A stretch of 64,000 nucleotides of DNA, from the NCBI GenBank assembly GCA_049840935.1, contig JASGJA010000004.1:183567-247566 (forward strand). Reading direction: 5' to 3'. Origin of the DNA: Mesorhizobium_G sp049840935. GTDB lineage: Bacteria; Pseudomonadota; Alphaproteobacteria; Rhizobiales; Rhizobiaceae. Shown here piece by piece: positions 36,548 through 46,631 of this stretch (position 1 is the first letter of the stretch; each line of letters begins with the position of its first letter). The notes beneath the pieces were generated by a model. The model made no database searches, had not been told where the DNA came from, and saw only the letters and a program-made list of their open reading frames with translations. A program made the position numbers and the translations under genes.

Positions 36548-39387
36548 TTCTTGTCCGACCATTCCTGCCCGTAGCGCAATTCATGCGGCGCACCCTTATG
36601 CGCAAGCGCACCAAACTGCGGCAAGCTCGTATCGCCCGGCTCCGCCTTTTCGATCCGCACGCGCAAATCGTACCATGCCGCCTGCCCGGTAATCGGATCG
36701 GAGTTCGACCACCGCATTCCGTCCCCTTTCGGCGGTAGTAATTCATGGATCAGATGGTTCATCAAAAAGCCGCGCTTCGACTCCGGCGCATTCTTGTCCA
36801 GAGACCAAGCCCCTGCCCGCTTGCCGATAGCGTTCCACGTCCAGATCGTATCGCTATTGGCGGCGTTCGTGCGCGCAACCTCGACTTTAATCCGGCCATG
36901 ATGCGAAATCAGCCAGACCCAATCGCCGTCTTTCAGGCCATGCGTCTCGCAAATCGCACCCGGCACATAGAGCACGTTGCGCGTATGTATCTGGCGCAAC
37001 CACGCATTCATCGAACCCCATGAATGGTACATTGCAGCAGGCCGCTGCGTAACGGCGTGATAGGGAAATGCCGAGCGATCAACCGCAGCTTCCTCAAGCG
37101 GGCGATACCATTCCGGCAGAGGATGAAACGCTGCCAATATCCGCTCGCGATGCGTTTCCGGCGCAACCGGTTCTCGCACGCCTTCGGCTGCCAACCGAAA
37201 CTTCTGCAAGTTCTCCTGATAAAGCTGAAAAGTTACCGGCTGCGGAGTATCGAAGAAGCCCATCCGCACGGCGAAGTCTTGATAGGATCGGTTCGCGTGC
37301 TTGAAGAACTGCGCCTCCATCGGAATATGCACCGAGAAAAACGATCCATTCTCAATATAGCGCTTGAGTTGGTCGCCATTCACCGCGCCGCGTCCCGCCC
37401 GGTCGCCTTGCAGTCCCCGAAACCCGGCGAGTGGCCCGATGCCCGGTCGCCGCTCGTGCCGCACAATGTAATCGGCATAATCCGCGTAGATCGGCTTGCC
37501 GCGATTATCGACGAAAGCTGGCAGACCTAGCCTGCTGCCAAGATCGATCAGCACCGATTGAAACCCGCGCACATCGCGGTCCGGCTCAACTACAGGCCAG
37601 CGTATTGCATCCTGCACTGCGTCCGGCTCTGAAATCGGCCTGTCCAGCATCGAAATGCAGTCGTATCGCTCCAGATACGTCGTGTCCGGCAGCACGAGGT
37701 CCGCATACGCGACCATCTCCGAATTATACGCATCCGAATAAATGATCTTTGGAATACGATACTCGCCCGTCGCCTCATCCTTGTCCTCCAGCATGCGGAT
37801 TACGCCCGCTGTGTTCATGGAGGAGTTCCACGCCATGTTCGCCATATAGAGAAACAGCACATCGACCGGATACGGGTCGCCCGCATGGGCGTTGGCGATA
37901 ACCATGTGCATCAGCGCATGCACGGAAAGCGGCGCGTCCCATGAGAATGCCTTGTCTATCCGCTGCGGCCTGCCCTGCGCATCAACCAGCAAATCTTCCG
38001 GCCCGCGCGGAAAACCCAGATGCGGCCCAGATAAAGGCTTGTTGGAACCGAAATGTTCGGCCTTGCCGTGCGGTGTGGGATGCGCCTCCACCGGCTTCGG
38101 ATAGGGCGGCTCAAACCTAAACCCGCCGGGACAATCGACGGCACCGATGAGCACTTGTAGCAGATGCAGCGCACGCGCCGTCTCGAACCCATTCGAATGC
38201 GCCGAAATCCCCCGCATCGCGTGAAACGACACCGGCCTGCCGGTGAACCCCTCATGCCGCACGCCGTCCATATCGGTCCACGGCTGGTCGATGAAAATCG
38301 CCTCGTCAAAGGCCACACGCGCAATTTCCGCCGCCAATCCACGAATGGTCTGCGCATCGATGCCCGTCTCCGCAGTTACAGCCTCCGGCGCGTAGCGCTC
38401 GTCCAGATATTTCGCCGCAAGCAACTGGAAAGACGGCACCGCTTCGCGCCCGTCATCCAGCTTCACGCGACCAGACAATGCGGCGCGCGCGCCTGCCGTT
38501 CCCTTCGGCACAACGCGCTCTGTCACCGTCTCGAAAATCAGCGGCTTACCTTCCGCATCACGCGCAAAAAGCCCGTGGTCAGCACTGCCCGGCGCATCGA
38601 TCACCAGCCATGACGCATTCGTGTAGCGCTGGATGTAATCCACATCGATGCGCCGCGCCTTCAGTAGTTCATGGATGATGGAGAATATCAGCAGCCCGTC
38701 CGTACCGGGCCGGACACCGATCCAGTTGTCCGCCACCGCCGAATATCCCGTCCGCACCGGATTCACCGAAACAAAACGCGCACCGCGCTGCTTAAGCTTC
38801 GAGATTCCAATCTTGATAGGATTTGAATCGTGGTCCTCCGCCACGCCGAACAAAACGAACAGCTTGGTTCGGTCCCAATCCGGCGCACCAAACTCCCAGA
38901 ACGCCCCGCCGATGGTCATAATCCCGGCAGCGGCCATGTTCACCGAACAAAAGCCGCCATGAGCGGCATAGTTTGGCGTGCCGAATTGCTGCGCCCAGAA
39001 ACCCGTCAGCGATTGCGATTGATCCCGCCCGGTGAAAAACGCCAGCTTTTTGGGATCGTCGCGCCGCACCTCATCCAGCCATTCCGTTGCTATGGCCAGC
39101 GCGTCATCCCACGAAATCTTCTTGAACTCGCCGGAGCCTCGCGGGCCGGTCCGCAGCATCGGCGAATCGAGCCGCGCGGGCGCATAATGCTGCATGATGC
39201 CCGCCGAGCCCTTGGCGCATAGCACACCGCGATTCACCGGATGGTCGCGGTTTCCTTCAATATAGCGGATTTTGCCGTCTTTGAGGTGTACATTGATGCC
39301 GCAACGACACGCGCACATGTAGCACGTTGTCTTGCGAACCTCGTCTCCGACAGGTCGCGATAGAGCGATTGCTGGCTCGTTAGGCAT
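36544..39387 (-). CDS. soeA: SoeA, molybdopterin subunit of sulfite dehydrogenase
   Basis: 947 residues, intact. A DMSO-reductase-superfamily catalytic subunit with an N-terminal [4Fe-4S] set Cys22-x2-Cys25-x3-Cys29-x27-Cys57 (TTCYMCACRCGINVHLKDGK, GVLCAKGSAG). Further motifs are WDDALAIATEWL, FFTGRDQSQSLTGFWAQQF, GGFCSVNMAAAG, and the C-terminal molybdopterin-binding MYHSWGSMNAWLRQIHTRN and GDWVWLISHHGRI. There is no Tat signal, so the active site faces the cytoplasm, as for SoeABC, which oxidises sulfite to sulfate into the quinone pool. Order soeA-soeB-soeC and length fit Soe better than DMSO or thiosulfate reductases. A hairpin overlaps its ribosome-site region. Confidence 0.9.
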   Translation of the reverse strand: MPNEPAIALSRPVGDEVRKTTCYMCACRCGINVHLKDGKIRYIEGNRDHPVNRGVLCAKGSAGIMQHYAPARLDSPMLRTGPRGSGEFKKISWDDALAIATEWLDEVRRDDPKKLAFFTGRDQSQSLTGFWAQQFGTPNYAAHGGFCSVNMAAAGIMTIGGAFWEFGAPDWDRTKLFVLFGVAEDHDSNPIKIGISKLKQRGARFVSVNPVRTGYSAVADNWIGVRPGTDGLLIFSIIHELLKARRIDVDYIQRYTNASWLVIDAPGSADHGLFARDAEGKPLIFETVTERVVPKGTAGARAALSGRVKLDDGREAVPSFQLLAAKYLDERYAPEAVTAETGIDAQTIRGLAAEIARVAFDEAIFIDQPWTDMDGVRHEGFTGRPVSFHAMRGISAHSNGFETARALHLLQVLIGAVDCPGGFRFEPPYPKPVEAHPTPHGKAEHFGSNKPLSGPHLGFPRGPEDLLVDAQGRPQRIDKAFSWDAPLSVHALMHMVIANAHAGDPYPVDVLFLYMANMAWNSSMNTAGVIRMLEDKDEATGEYRIPKIIYSDAYNSEMVAYADLVLPDTTYLERYDCISMLDRPISEPDAVQDAIRWPVVEPDRDVRGFQSVLIDLGSRLGLPAFVDNRGKPIYADYADYIVRHERRPGIGPLAGFRGLQGDRAGRGAVNGDQLKRYIENGSFFSVHIPMEAQFFKHANRSYQDFAVRMGFFDTPQPVTFQLYQENLQKFRLAAEGVREPVAPETHRERILAAFHPLPEWYRPLEEAAVDRSAFPYHAVTQRPAAMYHSWGSMNAWLRQIHTRNVLYVPGAICETHGLKDGDWVWLISHHGRIKVEVARTNAANSDTIWTWNAIGKRAGAWSLDKNAPESKRGFLMNHLIHELLPPKGDGMRWSNSDPITGQAAWYDLRVRIEKAEPGDTSLPQFGALAHKGAPHELRYGQEWSDKK

Positions 39388-39392
39388 TGCTT

Positions 39393-39421
39393 GCTACGAC
39401 TCTCCTTCCGAGAGTCGTAGC
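39393..39421 (-). promoter_or_regulatory. Hairpin holding the soeA Shine-Dalgarno sequence in its loop
   Basis: A perfect 11-bp inverted repeat, GCTACGACTCT (39393-39403) and AGAGTCGTAGC (39411-39421), with a 7-base loop. On the soeA strand it reads stem, CGGAAGG loop, then AGAGTC..., so the AAGGAG ribosome site lies across the loop and the first stem bases, about 14 bases before the ATG at 39387. The geometry suggests control of initiation. Confidence 0.55.
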
Positions 39422-39488
39422 CGCATTGATGCGGAAAGCAACGGCTCAGACGACGCGCGCTATCAAAATTTGTATATACATTACTGGC

Positions 39489-39920
39489 TTAGTTCGTCAG
39501 CACAATCTTGGTGTTTTGCGCTCCACGCATCCGCACCAACTCATAAAATGCCCGCGCATTGCCCGTCGCGAGACGCACACAGCCATGCGAAGCTGGCCGC
39601 CCGAGCCGCTTCACCTGCGTCGTGCCATGGATTGCATAACCGCCCCGGAAGAAAACCGAGTAAGGCATTGGCGTCATGTCATATTTGCGCGAATACCACA
39701 TCTTGTGCATGCGGGTCGGTCGAAACGATCCGCGCGGCGTATAATAGCCGCTGCGCGCCGTCGAGACTGGCCACCTGTGCACCACTCTGCCGCCATCGGT
39801 CACGGTCATTGTCTGCGTTGCAATATCGATATGAGCGACCAGATTCGCCGCCTTGCCGGAAACCGTGGAAGTCATAATCATGGCGGCCACGGCAGCCGCC
39901 ATCGCAAGAATGCGCTTCAT
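39489..39920 (-). CDS. L,D-transpeptidase (YkuD domain)
   Basis: 143 residues from the ATG at 39920, chosen for the signal peptide MKRILAMAAAVAAMIMTSTV ending near SGKA; a frame open to 39965 lacks one. The YkuD domain fills the rest: LVAHIDIATQTMTVTDGG, TPRGSFRPTRMHKMWYS, YAIHGTTQVKRLGRPASHGC with the catalytic HGCVR motif (His and Cys about 115-117). Such enzymes make 3-3 peptidoglycan cross-links or attach outer-membrane proteins to the wall in the periplasm. It is at the short end of the family size range. Confidence 0.92.
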   Translation of the reverse strand: MKRILAMAAAVAAMIMTSTVSGKAANLVAHIDIATQTMTVTDGGRVVHRWPVSTARSGYYTPRGSFRPTRMHKMWYSRKYDMTPMPYSVFFRGGYAIHGTTQVKRLGRPASHGCVRLATGNARAFYELVRMRGAQNTKIVLTN

Positions 39921-40087
39921 GATTTTCCCCTCCAGACCCGGAAACCGGGTCCACGTTGCCTTCACGCCGGGAATTGAAATCCAAAATCCTAAATATTTTC
40001 AAAAACCTAAAGGAACGATGCCGAACAATTCGTTGTGATGGTTTACACACCTTGCCACAGCGCCGCGTTGGCTGCTCAATAGGCAGC

Positions 40088-41365
40088 ATGGATGAAAGAC
40101 TACGCCGGACCATCGAATCGAGCGCCGATGAAGTGGCCGAACTCACCGCCGAACTGATCCGCTTTCCCACCGTGAACCCGCCCGGCGAAGCTTACAAGCC
40201 CTGCGCAGAATACATCGGCAACCGCTTGCAGAAGCGCGGCTTCGCCGTCGAATACATCCGCGCTGAAGGCACCCCCGGCGACAGCGACCGCTACCCGCGC
40301 ACAAACGTCATCGCGCGTTATGAAGGCCGCAGCGGCGGGCCGACGGTTCACTTCAATTCACACATCGATGTCGTTGAGGCGGGCGACGACTGGAGCATGG
40401 ACCCATTCGCCGGGATCATTCGCGACGGTCGGGTCTACGGTCGCGGCGCGTGCGACATGAAGGGCGGGCTGGCCGCCTCGATCATTGCCGCAGAAGCCTT
40501 CATCGAGCGCTATCCGGATTTCTCCGGCGCGATTGAAATATCCGGCACTGCTGACGAAGAATCGGGCGGATTCGGCGGTGTCGCCTATCTCGCCAAGCTC
40601 GGCTATTTCTCAAAGCCACGCGTCGATCACGTCATCATTCCCGAACCACTCAACAAGGATCGCGTATGCCTTGGGCATCGTGGCGTTTGGTGGGCGGAAA
40701 TAGAGACCAAGGGCGAAATCGCGCATGGCTCCATGCCCTTTCTGGGCGATTGCGCCGTGCGCCACATGGGCGCGCTGATTGAGGCGTTTGAGAAAGAACT
40801 CTACCCTGCGCTTGACGCCAAGCGCACACAGATGCCTGTCGTGCCGCCGGGTGCGCGGCGTTCGACCATGAACATCAACGCCATCCACGGCGGCCAGACC
40901 GATGATTTCCGCCCCGGACTTCCCTCGCCTAACGTGCCGGATCGCTGCCGCCTCACCATCGACCGGCGCTTCCTGCTGGAAGAGCGGATCGATGACGTCA
41001 AAGGCGAGGTCATCACGATTCTTGAGCGACTTAAGCGCGAGCGCACAAAGTTCGACTATTCCATTTCAGATGTAATGGAGGTTCAGCCAATTATGACCGA
41101 GCGCGATGCGCCGGTCGTCAAAGCGGTTTCCGAGGCCATCCGTGAAATATTCGACCGCGAGCCGGAATATGTCATCTCACCCGGCACTTACGACCAAAAG
41201 CACATTGCGCGGATTGGCAACACATTCGACTGCATCGCCTATGGTCCGGGCATTCTGGACCTCGCCCACCGGCCTGATGAATGGGTTGGCATTCACGACA
41301 TGGTGCAATCAGCGCAAGTTATGGCGCGCGGACTGGAAATTCTGTTACGAAACAAGGGGAAGTGA
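40088..41365 (+). CDS. M20-family metallopeptidase (ArgE/DapE-like deacylase)
   Basis: 425 residues from the ATG at 40088 (the frame open from 39956 is not coding in the first part). Zinc-ligand motifs: FNSHIDVVEAGDDWSMDPF (His and Asp), GRGACDMKGGLAASI (bridging Asp), SGTADEESGGFGGV (catalytic Glu pair) and a distal His near YDQKHIA. A dimerisation domain follows (GEIAHGSMPFLGDCA). It hydrolyses an N-acyl amino acid or dipeptide-like substrate; the peptide-type ABC transporter encoded just downstream in the same direction suggests it processes what that system imports. The precise substrate is not determinable. Confidence 0.85.
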   Translation: MDERLRRTIESSADEVAELTAELIRFPTVNPPGEAYKPCAEYIGNRLQKRGFAVEYIRAEGTPGDSDRYPRTNVIARYEGRSGGPTVHFNSHIDVVEAGDDWSMDPFAGIIRDGRVYGRGACDMKGGLAASIIAAEAFIERYPDFSGAIEISGTADEESGGFGGVAYLAKLGYFSKPRVDHVIIPEPLNKDRVCLGHRGVWWAEIETKGEIAHGSMPFLGDCAVRHMGALIEAFEKELYPALDAKRTQMPVVPPGARRSTMNINAIHGGQTDDFRPGLPSPNVPDRCRLTIDRRFLLEERIDDVKGEVITILERLKRERTKFDYSISDVMEVQPIMTERDAPVVKAVSEAIREIFDREPEYVISPGTYDQKHIARIGNTFDCIAYGPGILDLAHRPDEWVGIHDMVQSAQVMARGLEILLRNKGK

Positions 41366-41445
41366 CCCCAAACCAGCCACCGTACATTTACTCCGCTTGC
41401 GATTCGCGGTTCTATCCGCTGACAAGTGACACTGGGAGAGATTTG

Positions 41446-42927
41446 ATGACCGGTTTCAAAAAGCTTCTGGCGGCAGCCGCCCTTCTGCTCGCCACAAGTG
41501 CAGCCGCACTCGCTGCACGCACCGATCTCGTGCTTGGCGTCGTTCTGGAACCGCCTCATCTCGACCCAACCGCAGGTGCAGCCGCCGCTATTGACGAAGT
41601 GGTTTACGCGAATGTTTTCGAGGGGCTTACACGCATTGACGAAACCGGATCGGTAAAGCCAGCTCTTGCTGAAAGCTGGACAATCTCGCCTGATGGCAAA
41701 GTCTATACCTTCAAGCTGCACAATGGCGTCAAATTCCACGACGGCACCACTTTCGATGCCGAGGACGTCAAATTTTCGCTGGACCGCGCACGCGCAGCGG
41801 ATTCGACCAATGCCCAGAAGGGTCTGTTCGCTGCAATCGACTCCGTCGAAGCTGTTGATCCGGCCACGGTCAAAGTCACGCTCAAACAGCCGCAGGGCGC
41901 GTTTCTTTACAATATGGGCTGGGGCGATGCCGTTATCGTTGCACCTGAAAGCGCAGCCACAAACAAGGAAAAGCCTGTCGGCACGGGGCCATTCAAATTT
42001 GAGAATTGGGCGCGCGGCTCATCAATAACCATCGTGAAAAATCCAGACTATTGGGGCACGCCGGTTGCGCTGGACAAAGCCGAGTTTCGCGTGATCCCTG
42101 ATCCCGCTGCCGCCACCGCCGCCGTGCTATCGGGCGATGTGCAGGCGTTCCCGTTCTTCCCTGCGCCGGAGGCTCGCGCGCAACTTGAGGCCGATCCGCG
42201 CTTCAAGGTTACGATCGGCACCACCGAAGGTGAAACCATCCTCTCGATCAACAACAAGAAGCCGCCATTCGATAACATCAAGGTTCGTCAGGCGATATCC
42301 TACGCCATCGACCGGCAAGCCATAATCGACGGCGCAATGTTCGGCCTTGGTACGCCCATCGGCTCCCACTTCGCGCCTCACAATCCCGCTTATATCGACC
42401 TGACCGGCACATATCCACACGATGTCGCCAAGGCGAAGGAACTGATGAAAGAAGCCGGTCTGCAAGACGGCATCAAGGTCACTCTAAAGCTGCCGCCGCC
42501 GCAATACGCTCGTCGCGGTGGCGAAATCATCGCGTCGCAGCTTCGCGAAATCGGTATCGAGTGCGAAATCGTGCCGGTCGAATGGGCCGATTGGCTCCAG
42601 CAAGTTTTCAAGGACAAGAATTTCGATCTTACTATCGTCTCGCACACCGAGCCAAACGACATCGATATCTACTCCCGCAAGGACTATTATTTCGGCTACG
42701 ACAATCCCGCTTTCGATAAGGTGATCGAAGAGCTGAACGCCACGAGCGACGACGCCAAACGCAAGGATCTTTACGGTCAGGCGCAGAAAATCCTCGCGGA
42801 CGACGCCGTTGTCGGCTTCCTCTTCGAGCTTGCGCGCATGAATGTCTGGGATGCCAAGCTCGAAGGTCTGTGGGTCAACGCGCCGATACAGGCCAATGAT
42901 CTGACAAAGGTGCATTGGACCGAATAG
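41446..42927 (+). CDS. Periplasmic substrate-binding protein, peptide/opine-type ABC transporter
   Basis: 493 residues from the ATG at 41446 (GGGAGAG upstream); the frame is open further upstream. A signal peptide (LLAAAALLLATSAAALA) precedes an SBP family 5 protein: LVLGVVLEPPHLDPTAG, VYANVFEGLTRIDETGSVKP, LAESWTISPDGKVYTFKLHN, GVKFHDGTTFDAEDVKFSLD and VGTGPFKFENW. It is the capture subunit of the DppBCDF-like system that follows, for dipeptides, oligopeptides or related solutes. Confidence 0.92.
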   Translation: MTGFKKLLAAAALLLATSAAALAARTDLVLGVVLEPPHLDPTAGAAAAIDEVVYANVFEGLTRIDETGSVKPALAESWTISPDGKVYTFKLHNGVKFHDGTTFDAEDVKFSLDRARAADSTNAQKGLFAAIDSVEAVDPATVKVTLKQPQGAFLYNMGWGDAVIVAPESAATNKEKPVGTGPFKFENWARGSSITIVKNPDYWGTPVALDKAEFRVIPDPAAATAAVLSGDVQAFPFFPAPEARAQLEADPRFKVTIGTTEGETILSINNKKPPFDNIKVRQAISYAIDRQAIIDGAMFGLGTPIGSHFAPHNPAYIDLTGTYPHDVAKAKELMKEAGLQDGIKVTLKLPPPQYARRGGEIIASQLREIGIECEIVPVEWADWLQQVFKDKNFDLTIVSHTEPNDIDIYSRKDYYFGYDNPAFDKVIEELNATSDDAKRKDLYGQAQKILADDAVVGFLFELARMNVWDAKLEGLWVNAPIQANDLTKVHWTE

Positions 42928-42941
42928 GTTCGCCGAACACA

Positions 42942-43886
42942 ATGGCGCCCTTCCTGCTCAAGCGTCTGGGCATCGGAATTGTCACCTTGCTGCTCGCCTC
43001 CATCGTGGTTTTTGCCATGCTGGAAGTGGTGCCGGGCGATCCTGCCCGCATGATGCTTGGCATGAATGCCACCGAAGATGCAGTCCAGGCTCTCCGCGAG
43101 CAAATGGGCCTGAACCAGCCGCTTATCATGCGCTACCTGTCATGGCTTGGCGGCTTCCTCACTGGCGACCTGGGCCGCTCCTACACCTATTCGGTCCCGG
43201 TCGCTCAGCTTGTCGCCGAGCGCTCCGCGGTTTCGCTTCCGCTCGCGCTCATCTCGCTTTTGCTGTCCACAGACATCGCCATTCCGGTAGGGCTTTACGC
43301 AGCCGCGCATCGCGGTAAGACCTCCGATACCATTGCAATGGGTGCAAGCCAGTTGGGCGTCGCCATACCCAACTTCTGGTTTGCCTTGCTGCTCGTTTAT
43401 GTCTTCGCAATCGGGCTACGCATGTTGCCTGCCGGCGGCTTTCCCGGCTGGAGCGCGGGCGCTTGGCCCGCCCTCAAGGCGCTGATCCTGCCGGCCATTG
43501 CGCTGGCGCTGCCGCAGGCTGCTATTCTCGCTCGCGTCACGCGCTCCGCTTTGCTCGATGTTCTCAACGAAGATTATATTCGCACCGCGCGTGCCAAGGG
43601 TTTGCCCGCGAACACTGTCCTGTGGCGTCACGCATTGCGCAACGCGCTCATTCCCGTTTTCACGATCCTCGGCTTGCAATTCTCGTTCCTGCTGGCAGGC
43701 ACGATCATAATTGAAAACGTGTTCTATCTGCCCGGTCTTGGCCGTCTGGTCTTTCAGGCAATCACGCAGCGCGATCTGATCGTCGTCGAAAGCGTCGTAA
43801 TGCTGCTGGTCGCAACGGTCATCGTGGTCAATCTGCTGGTCGACTTGTCCTACGCCGTTATCGACCCACGGCTGAGGAGCGCGTGA
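42942..43886 (+). CDS. ABC transporter permease, DppB-like
   Basis: 314 residues from the ATG at 42942. Six membrane helices; the first is LGIGIVTLLLASIVVFAMLE, followed by GDPARMMLGMNATEDAV, SVPVAQLVAERSAVSLPLAL, and the EAA loop RVTRSALLDVLNEDYIRTAR then AKGLP, which contacts the ATPase. It is the first membrane subunit of the peptide-type importer. The stop overlaps the next gene's ATG by one base (TGATG). Confidence 0.92.
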   Translation: MAPFLLKRLGIGIVTLLLASIVVFAMLEVVPGDPARMMLGMNATEDAVQALREQMGLNQPLIMRYLSWLGGFLTGDLGRSYTYSVPVAQLVAERSAVSLPLALISLLLSTDIAIPVGLYAAAHRGKTSDTIAMGASQLGVAIPNFWFALLLVYVFAIGLRMLPAGGFPGWSAGAWPALKALILPAIALALPQAAILARVTRSALLDVLNEDYIRTARAKGLPANTVLWRHALRNALIPVFTILGLQFSFLLAGTIIIENVFYLPGLGRLVFQAITQRDLIVVESVVMLLVATVIVVNLLVDLSYAVIDPRLRSA

Positions 43887-44761
43887 TGGCCGCTCCCGTC
43901 GCGCCAATCAGCCACGCCGCGCATCGGACAATTTCTGGTCCGCGCCTTTTCCAATCGCTCATTCGTCATCGGCTTTGCAATCACCGCGCTGATTGCTCTC
44001 GCGGCGGCGCTGTCATTCATATGGACGCCCTATGACGTGACCCATCTCGTGATTGCCGACAAGCTGAAACCACCTTCCGCTGCGCACTTGGTTCGGCACG
44101 GACCATTTCGGGCGGGACATTCTGTCCATGATTATGGTCGGCGCACGTAATTCGATCGCTGTCGCGCTGGTAGCGGTTGGAATCGGCATGGGCATCGGCG
44201 TGCCGCTCGGCTGCTGGGCGGCGGCGCGTGGCGGCTGGCTGGACGAAGTCGTAATGCGCTTCAACGATGTTGTGTTCGCCTTCCCGGCTCTCCTTTCAGC
44301 CATCATGATAACGGCCATATTCGGCCCCGGCGCAGTGAATGCCATCATCGCAATCGGCATCTTCAACATTCCGGTCTTCGCCCGTGTCGCGCGCGCAGGT
44401 GCCGTCGCGCTCTGGCCGCGCGAATTCGTCCTCGCCGCGCGCGCTGCCGGAAAGGGCAAACTGCTCATAACGGTCGAGCACATTCTGCCAAACATCGCCA
44501 ATCTGCTTGCTGGTTCAGGGAACCATTCAGTTTGCGCTCGGCATTCTCGCAGAAGCCAGCCTTTCTTATGTCGGCCTTGGCGCACAGCCGCCCATGCCAA
44601 GCTGGGGGCGTATGCTGTTCGAAGCCCAGACCATGATCAGCATTGCCCCGCACATGGCGCTGTTTCCCGGCCTTGCCATCGTCGCCACTGTTCTAGGGCT
44701 GAACCTTCTCGGTGACGGCCTGTCAGACCTGCTCGACCCGAAATTGAGGCGGCAGCGGTGA
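43886..44761 (+). pseudogene. ABC transporter permease, DppC-like, frame broken
   Basis: The reconstructed length is about 290 residues. After MAAPVAPISHAAH a shift near 43920 gives FLVRAFSNRSFVIGFAITAL, a second near 44085 gives GTDHFGRDILSMIMVGARNS (the classic DppC GTDxxGRD motif), and a third near 44512 joins LLITVEHILPNIANLL to VQGTIQFALGILAEASLSYV, then GLGAQPPMPSWGRML. The EAA loop ARVARAGAVALWPREFVLAA is intact. It starts on the upstream stop and ends overlapping the ATPase start, so the operon is tightly coupled. Three one-base indels break it. Confidence 0.85.
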
Positions 44762-46389
44762 GCCTTCTCGAAATCAAAAATCTGAACCTGGACATCGACG
44801 GAACCCCGATCCTGCGCAATGTAGAACTCGCCATTGATCGCGGCGAGATAAGGGGGCTCGTAGGTGAAAGCGGCTCGGGCAAATCCATGACCGCGCTGAC
44901 CGTGATGCAACTCCTTCCGCGCGGCGCGCGCGCCTCTGGCACGGTCCGCTTCGATGGCAAAGATTTGCTCGCCGCGACTGAAGAGCAAATGTGCCAGTTG
45001 CGCGGTGACGATATCGGCATGGTTTTTCAGGAGCCCATGACCGCACTCAATCCTGTCAAAACTATTGGCGAACAGGTTGCCGAAGGAATCCGCTTTCACA
45101 CCAGAGCATCGCGCGCCGAAGCCGAAGAGCGCGCACGCAAAATCCTGGACCGCGTCGGCCTGCCGGACGCGAAATATCCGCTTTCACGCTATCCGCATCA
45201 GCTTTCGGGCGGTCAGCGCCAGCGTGTCGTCATCGCCATCGCAACCGCGCTCAATCCGCGCCTGCTCATCGCAGACGAACCGACCACCGCGCTTGACGTG
45301 GTTCTACAGGCCCAAATTCTCGACCTGCTTCGCGACCTCTGTCACGAAAACAAAATGGGGTTGCTGCTTATCTCTCATGATCTGGCCGTGGTCGCCGACA
45401 TGACCGACAGCATCACAATCCTGCGCGCCGGTCAGGTTATGGAAGCCGGCGACACCGCACGCGTCCTCTCGGAACAGATACACCCTTACACCCGCCAGCT
45501 TGCCCTTGCCTCAACCCATGTTCCAGCGCGCCACAAGCGGCCCGTGGGAGAACACGCGACCTCGCAAACGCCGTTACTCAAAGTTACCTCGCTTACCCGT
45601 GACTATCCGGGCCAGCGCATCGGGCTTTTCAAGCGTTCGCCACCAACCCGCGCGGTGAACGATGTTTCATTCTCGCTTTGGCCCGGCCAATCGGTTGCGC
45701 TTGTCGGCAGGTCCGGATGTGGAAAATCTACCCTTGCGCGCATGATACTTGCGCTGGACCCACCTACTTCCGGCTCTATTGAGTTCGAAGGCGTAGAAAT
45801 CGTTGGAAAAAGCGAAGCCGAGCTCAAACCAATTCGCCGACATATGCAGGTCGTTTTTCAGGATCCGTATGGCTCATTCGATCCGCGCCAAAATGTCGCA
45901 CATCTGGTAGCCGAGCCTCTTCATTTATTGCAACCCAAATTGGCCGCAAACGAACGCCGCGAACGTGTCCAGACCGCCCTCAATGAGGTAGGACTTTCAC
46001 CCTCGGATCTTGAAAAATACCCGCATGAATTTTCGGGCGGGCAGCGCCAGCGACTGTCGATTGCACGCGCCCTGATCACGCGTCCGAAGCTCATAATAGC
46101 CGACGAACCGGTTTCAGCATTGGACGTATCTATCCGATCACAAATACTTGACCTGATTGCTACGCTCAATCAGCGTCACAACCTAGCATTTCTGTTTATA
46201 ACGCATGATTTGACCGTGGCACGAGCAATCACGGATGACGTTTTTGTCATGCACGAAGGCCGGATCGTTGAAACAGGAAGTACCGAATCCGTGCTCGAAA
46301 GCCCACAATCAAAACCCGCTCAAGAGCTAGTCACTGCGACTCCCGACCTGCATCGCGCGATAGCAAAACGGCTACGCGAACAGGGGTAG
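44758..46389 (+). CDS. Fused ATPase of the peptide-type ABC transporter (DppD-DppF-like)
   Basis: 543 residues, GTG start overlapping the dppC stop. Two tandem ATPase domains: the first (about 1-260) with Walker A GESGSGKSMTALTV, signature SGGQRQRVVIAIATALN and Walker B LLIADEPTTAL; the second (about 275-540) with GRSGCGKSTLARMIL, SGGQRQRLSIARALITR and LIIADEPVSAL. Each is followed by the oligopeptide-type C-terminal segment (HPYTRQLALAS). It powers the importer encoded upstream. Confidence 0.94.
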   Translation: MSLLEIKNLNLDIDGTPILRNVELAIDRGEIRGLVGESGSGKSMTALTVMQLLPRGARASGTVRFDGKDLLAATEEQMCQLRGDDIGMVFQEPMTALNPVKTIGEQVAEGIRFHTRASRAEAEERARKILDRVGLPDAKYPLSRYPHQLSGGQRQRVVIAIATALNPRLLIADEPTTALDVVLQAQILDLLRDLCHENKMGLLLISHDLAVVADMTDSITILRAGQVMEAGDTARVLSEQIHPYTRQLALASTHVPARHKRPVGEHATSQTPLLKVTSLTRDYPGQRIGLFKRSPPTRAVNDVSFSLWPGQSVALVGRSGCGKSTLARMILALDPPTSGSIEFEGVEIVGKSEAELKPIRRHMQVVFQDPYGSFDPRQNVAHLVAEPLHLLQPKLAANERRERVQTALNEVGLSPSDLEKYPHEFSGGQRQRLSIARALITRPKLIIADEPVSALDVSIRSQILDLIATLNQRHNLAFLFITHDLTVARAITDDVFVMHEGRIVETGSTESVLESPQSKPAQELVTATPDLHRAIAKRLREQG

Positions 46390-46631
46390 AAAAAGACCTT
46401 TAAAAACATTAAAAATGCATAATATATGATATGTTTATAATTATCATGCGAGATCGAATGATAAAATAACACTTCGCTAATTCTAGCTCGAACGGCTAAT
46501 ATGCGGGCTACGAACGACAACACAATAGAAACCGGATAAGTCGGTATATTTCGAAGTTCAGCTTGATAAGAAATGCAAAAATTAAATCAGTCGCCTCACG
46601 TGAAAGGTTACGGGGCTAACGAGGGCAGATT

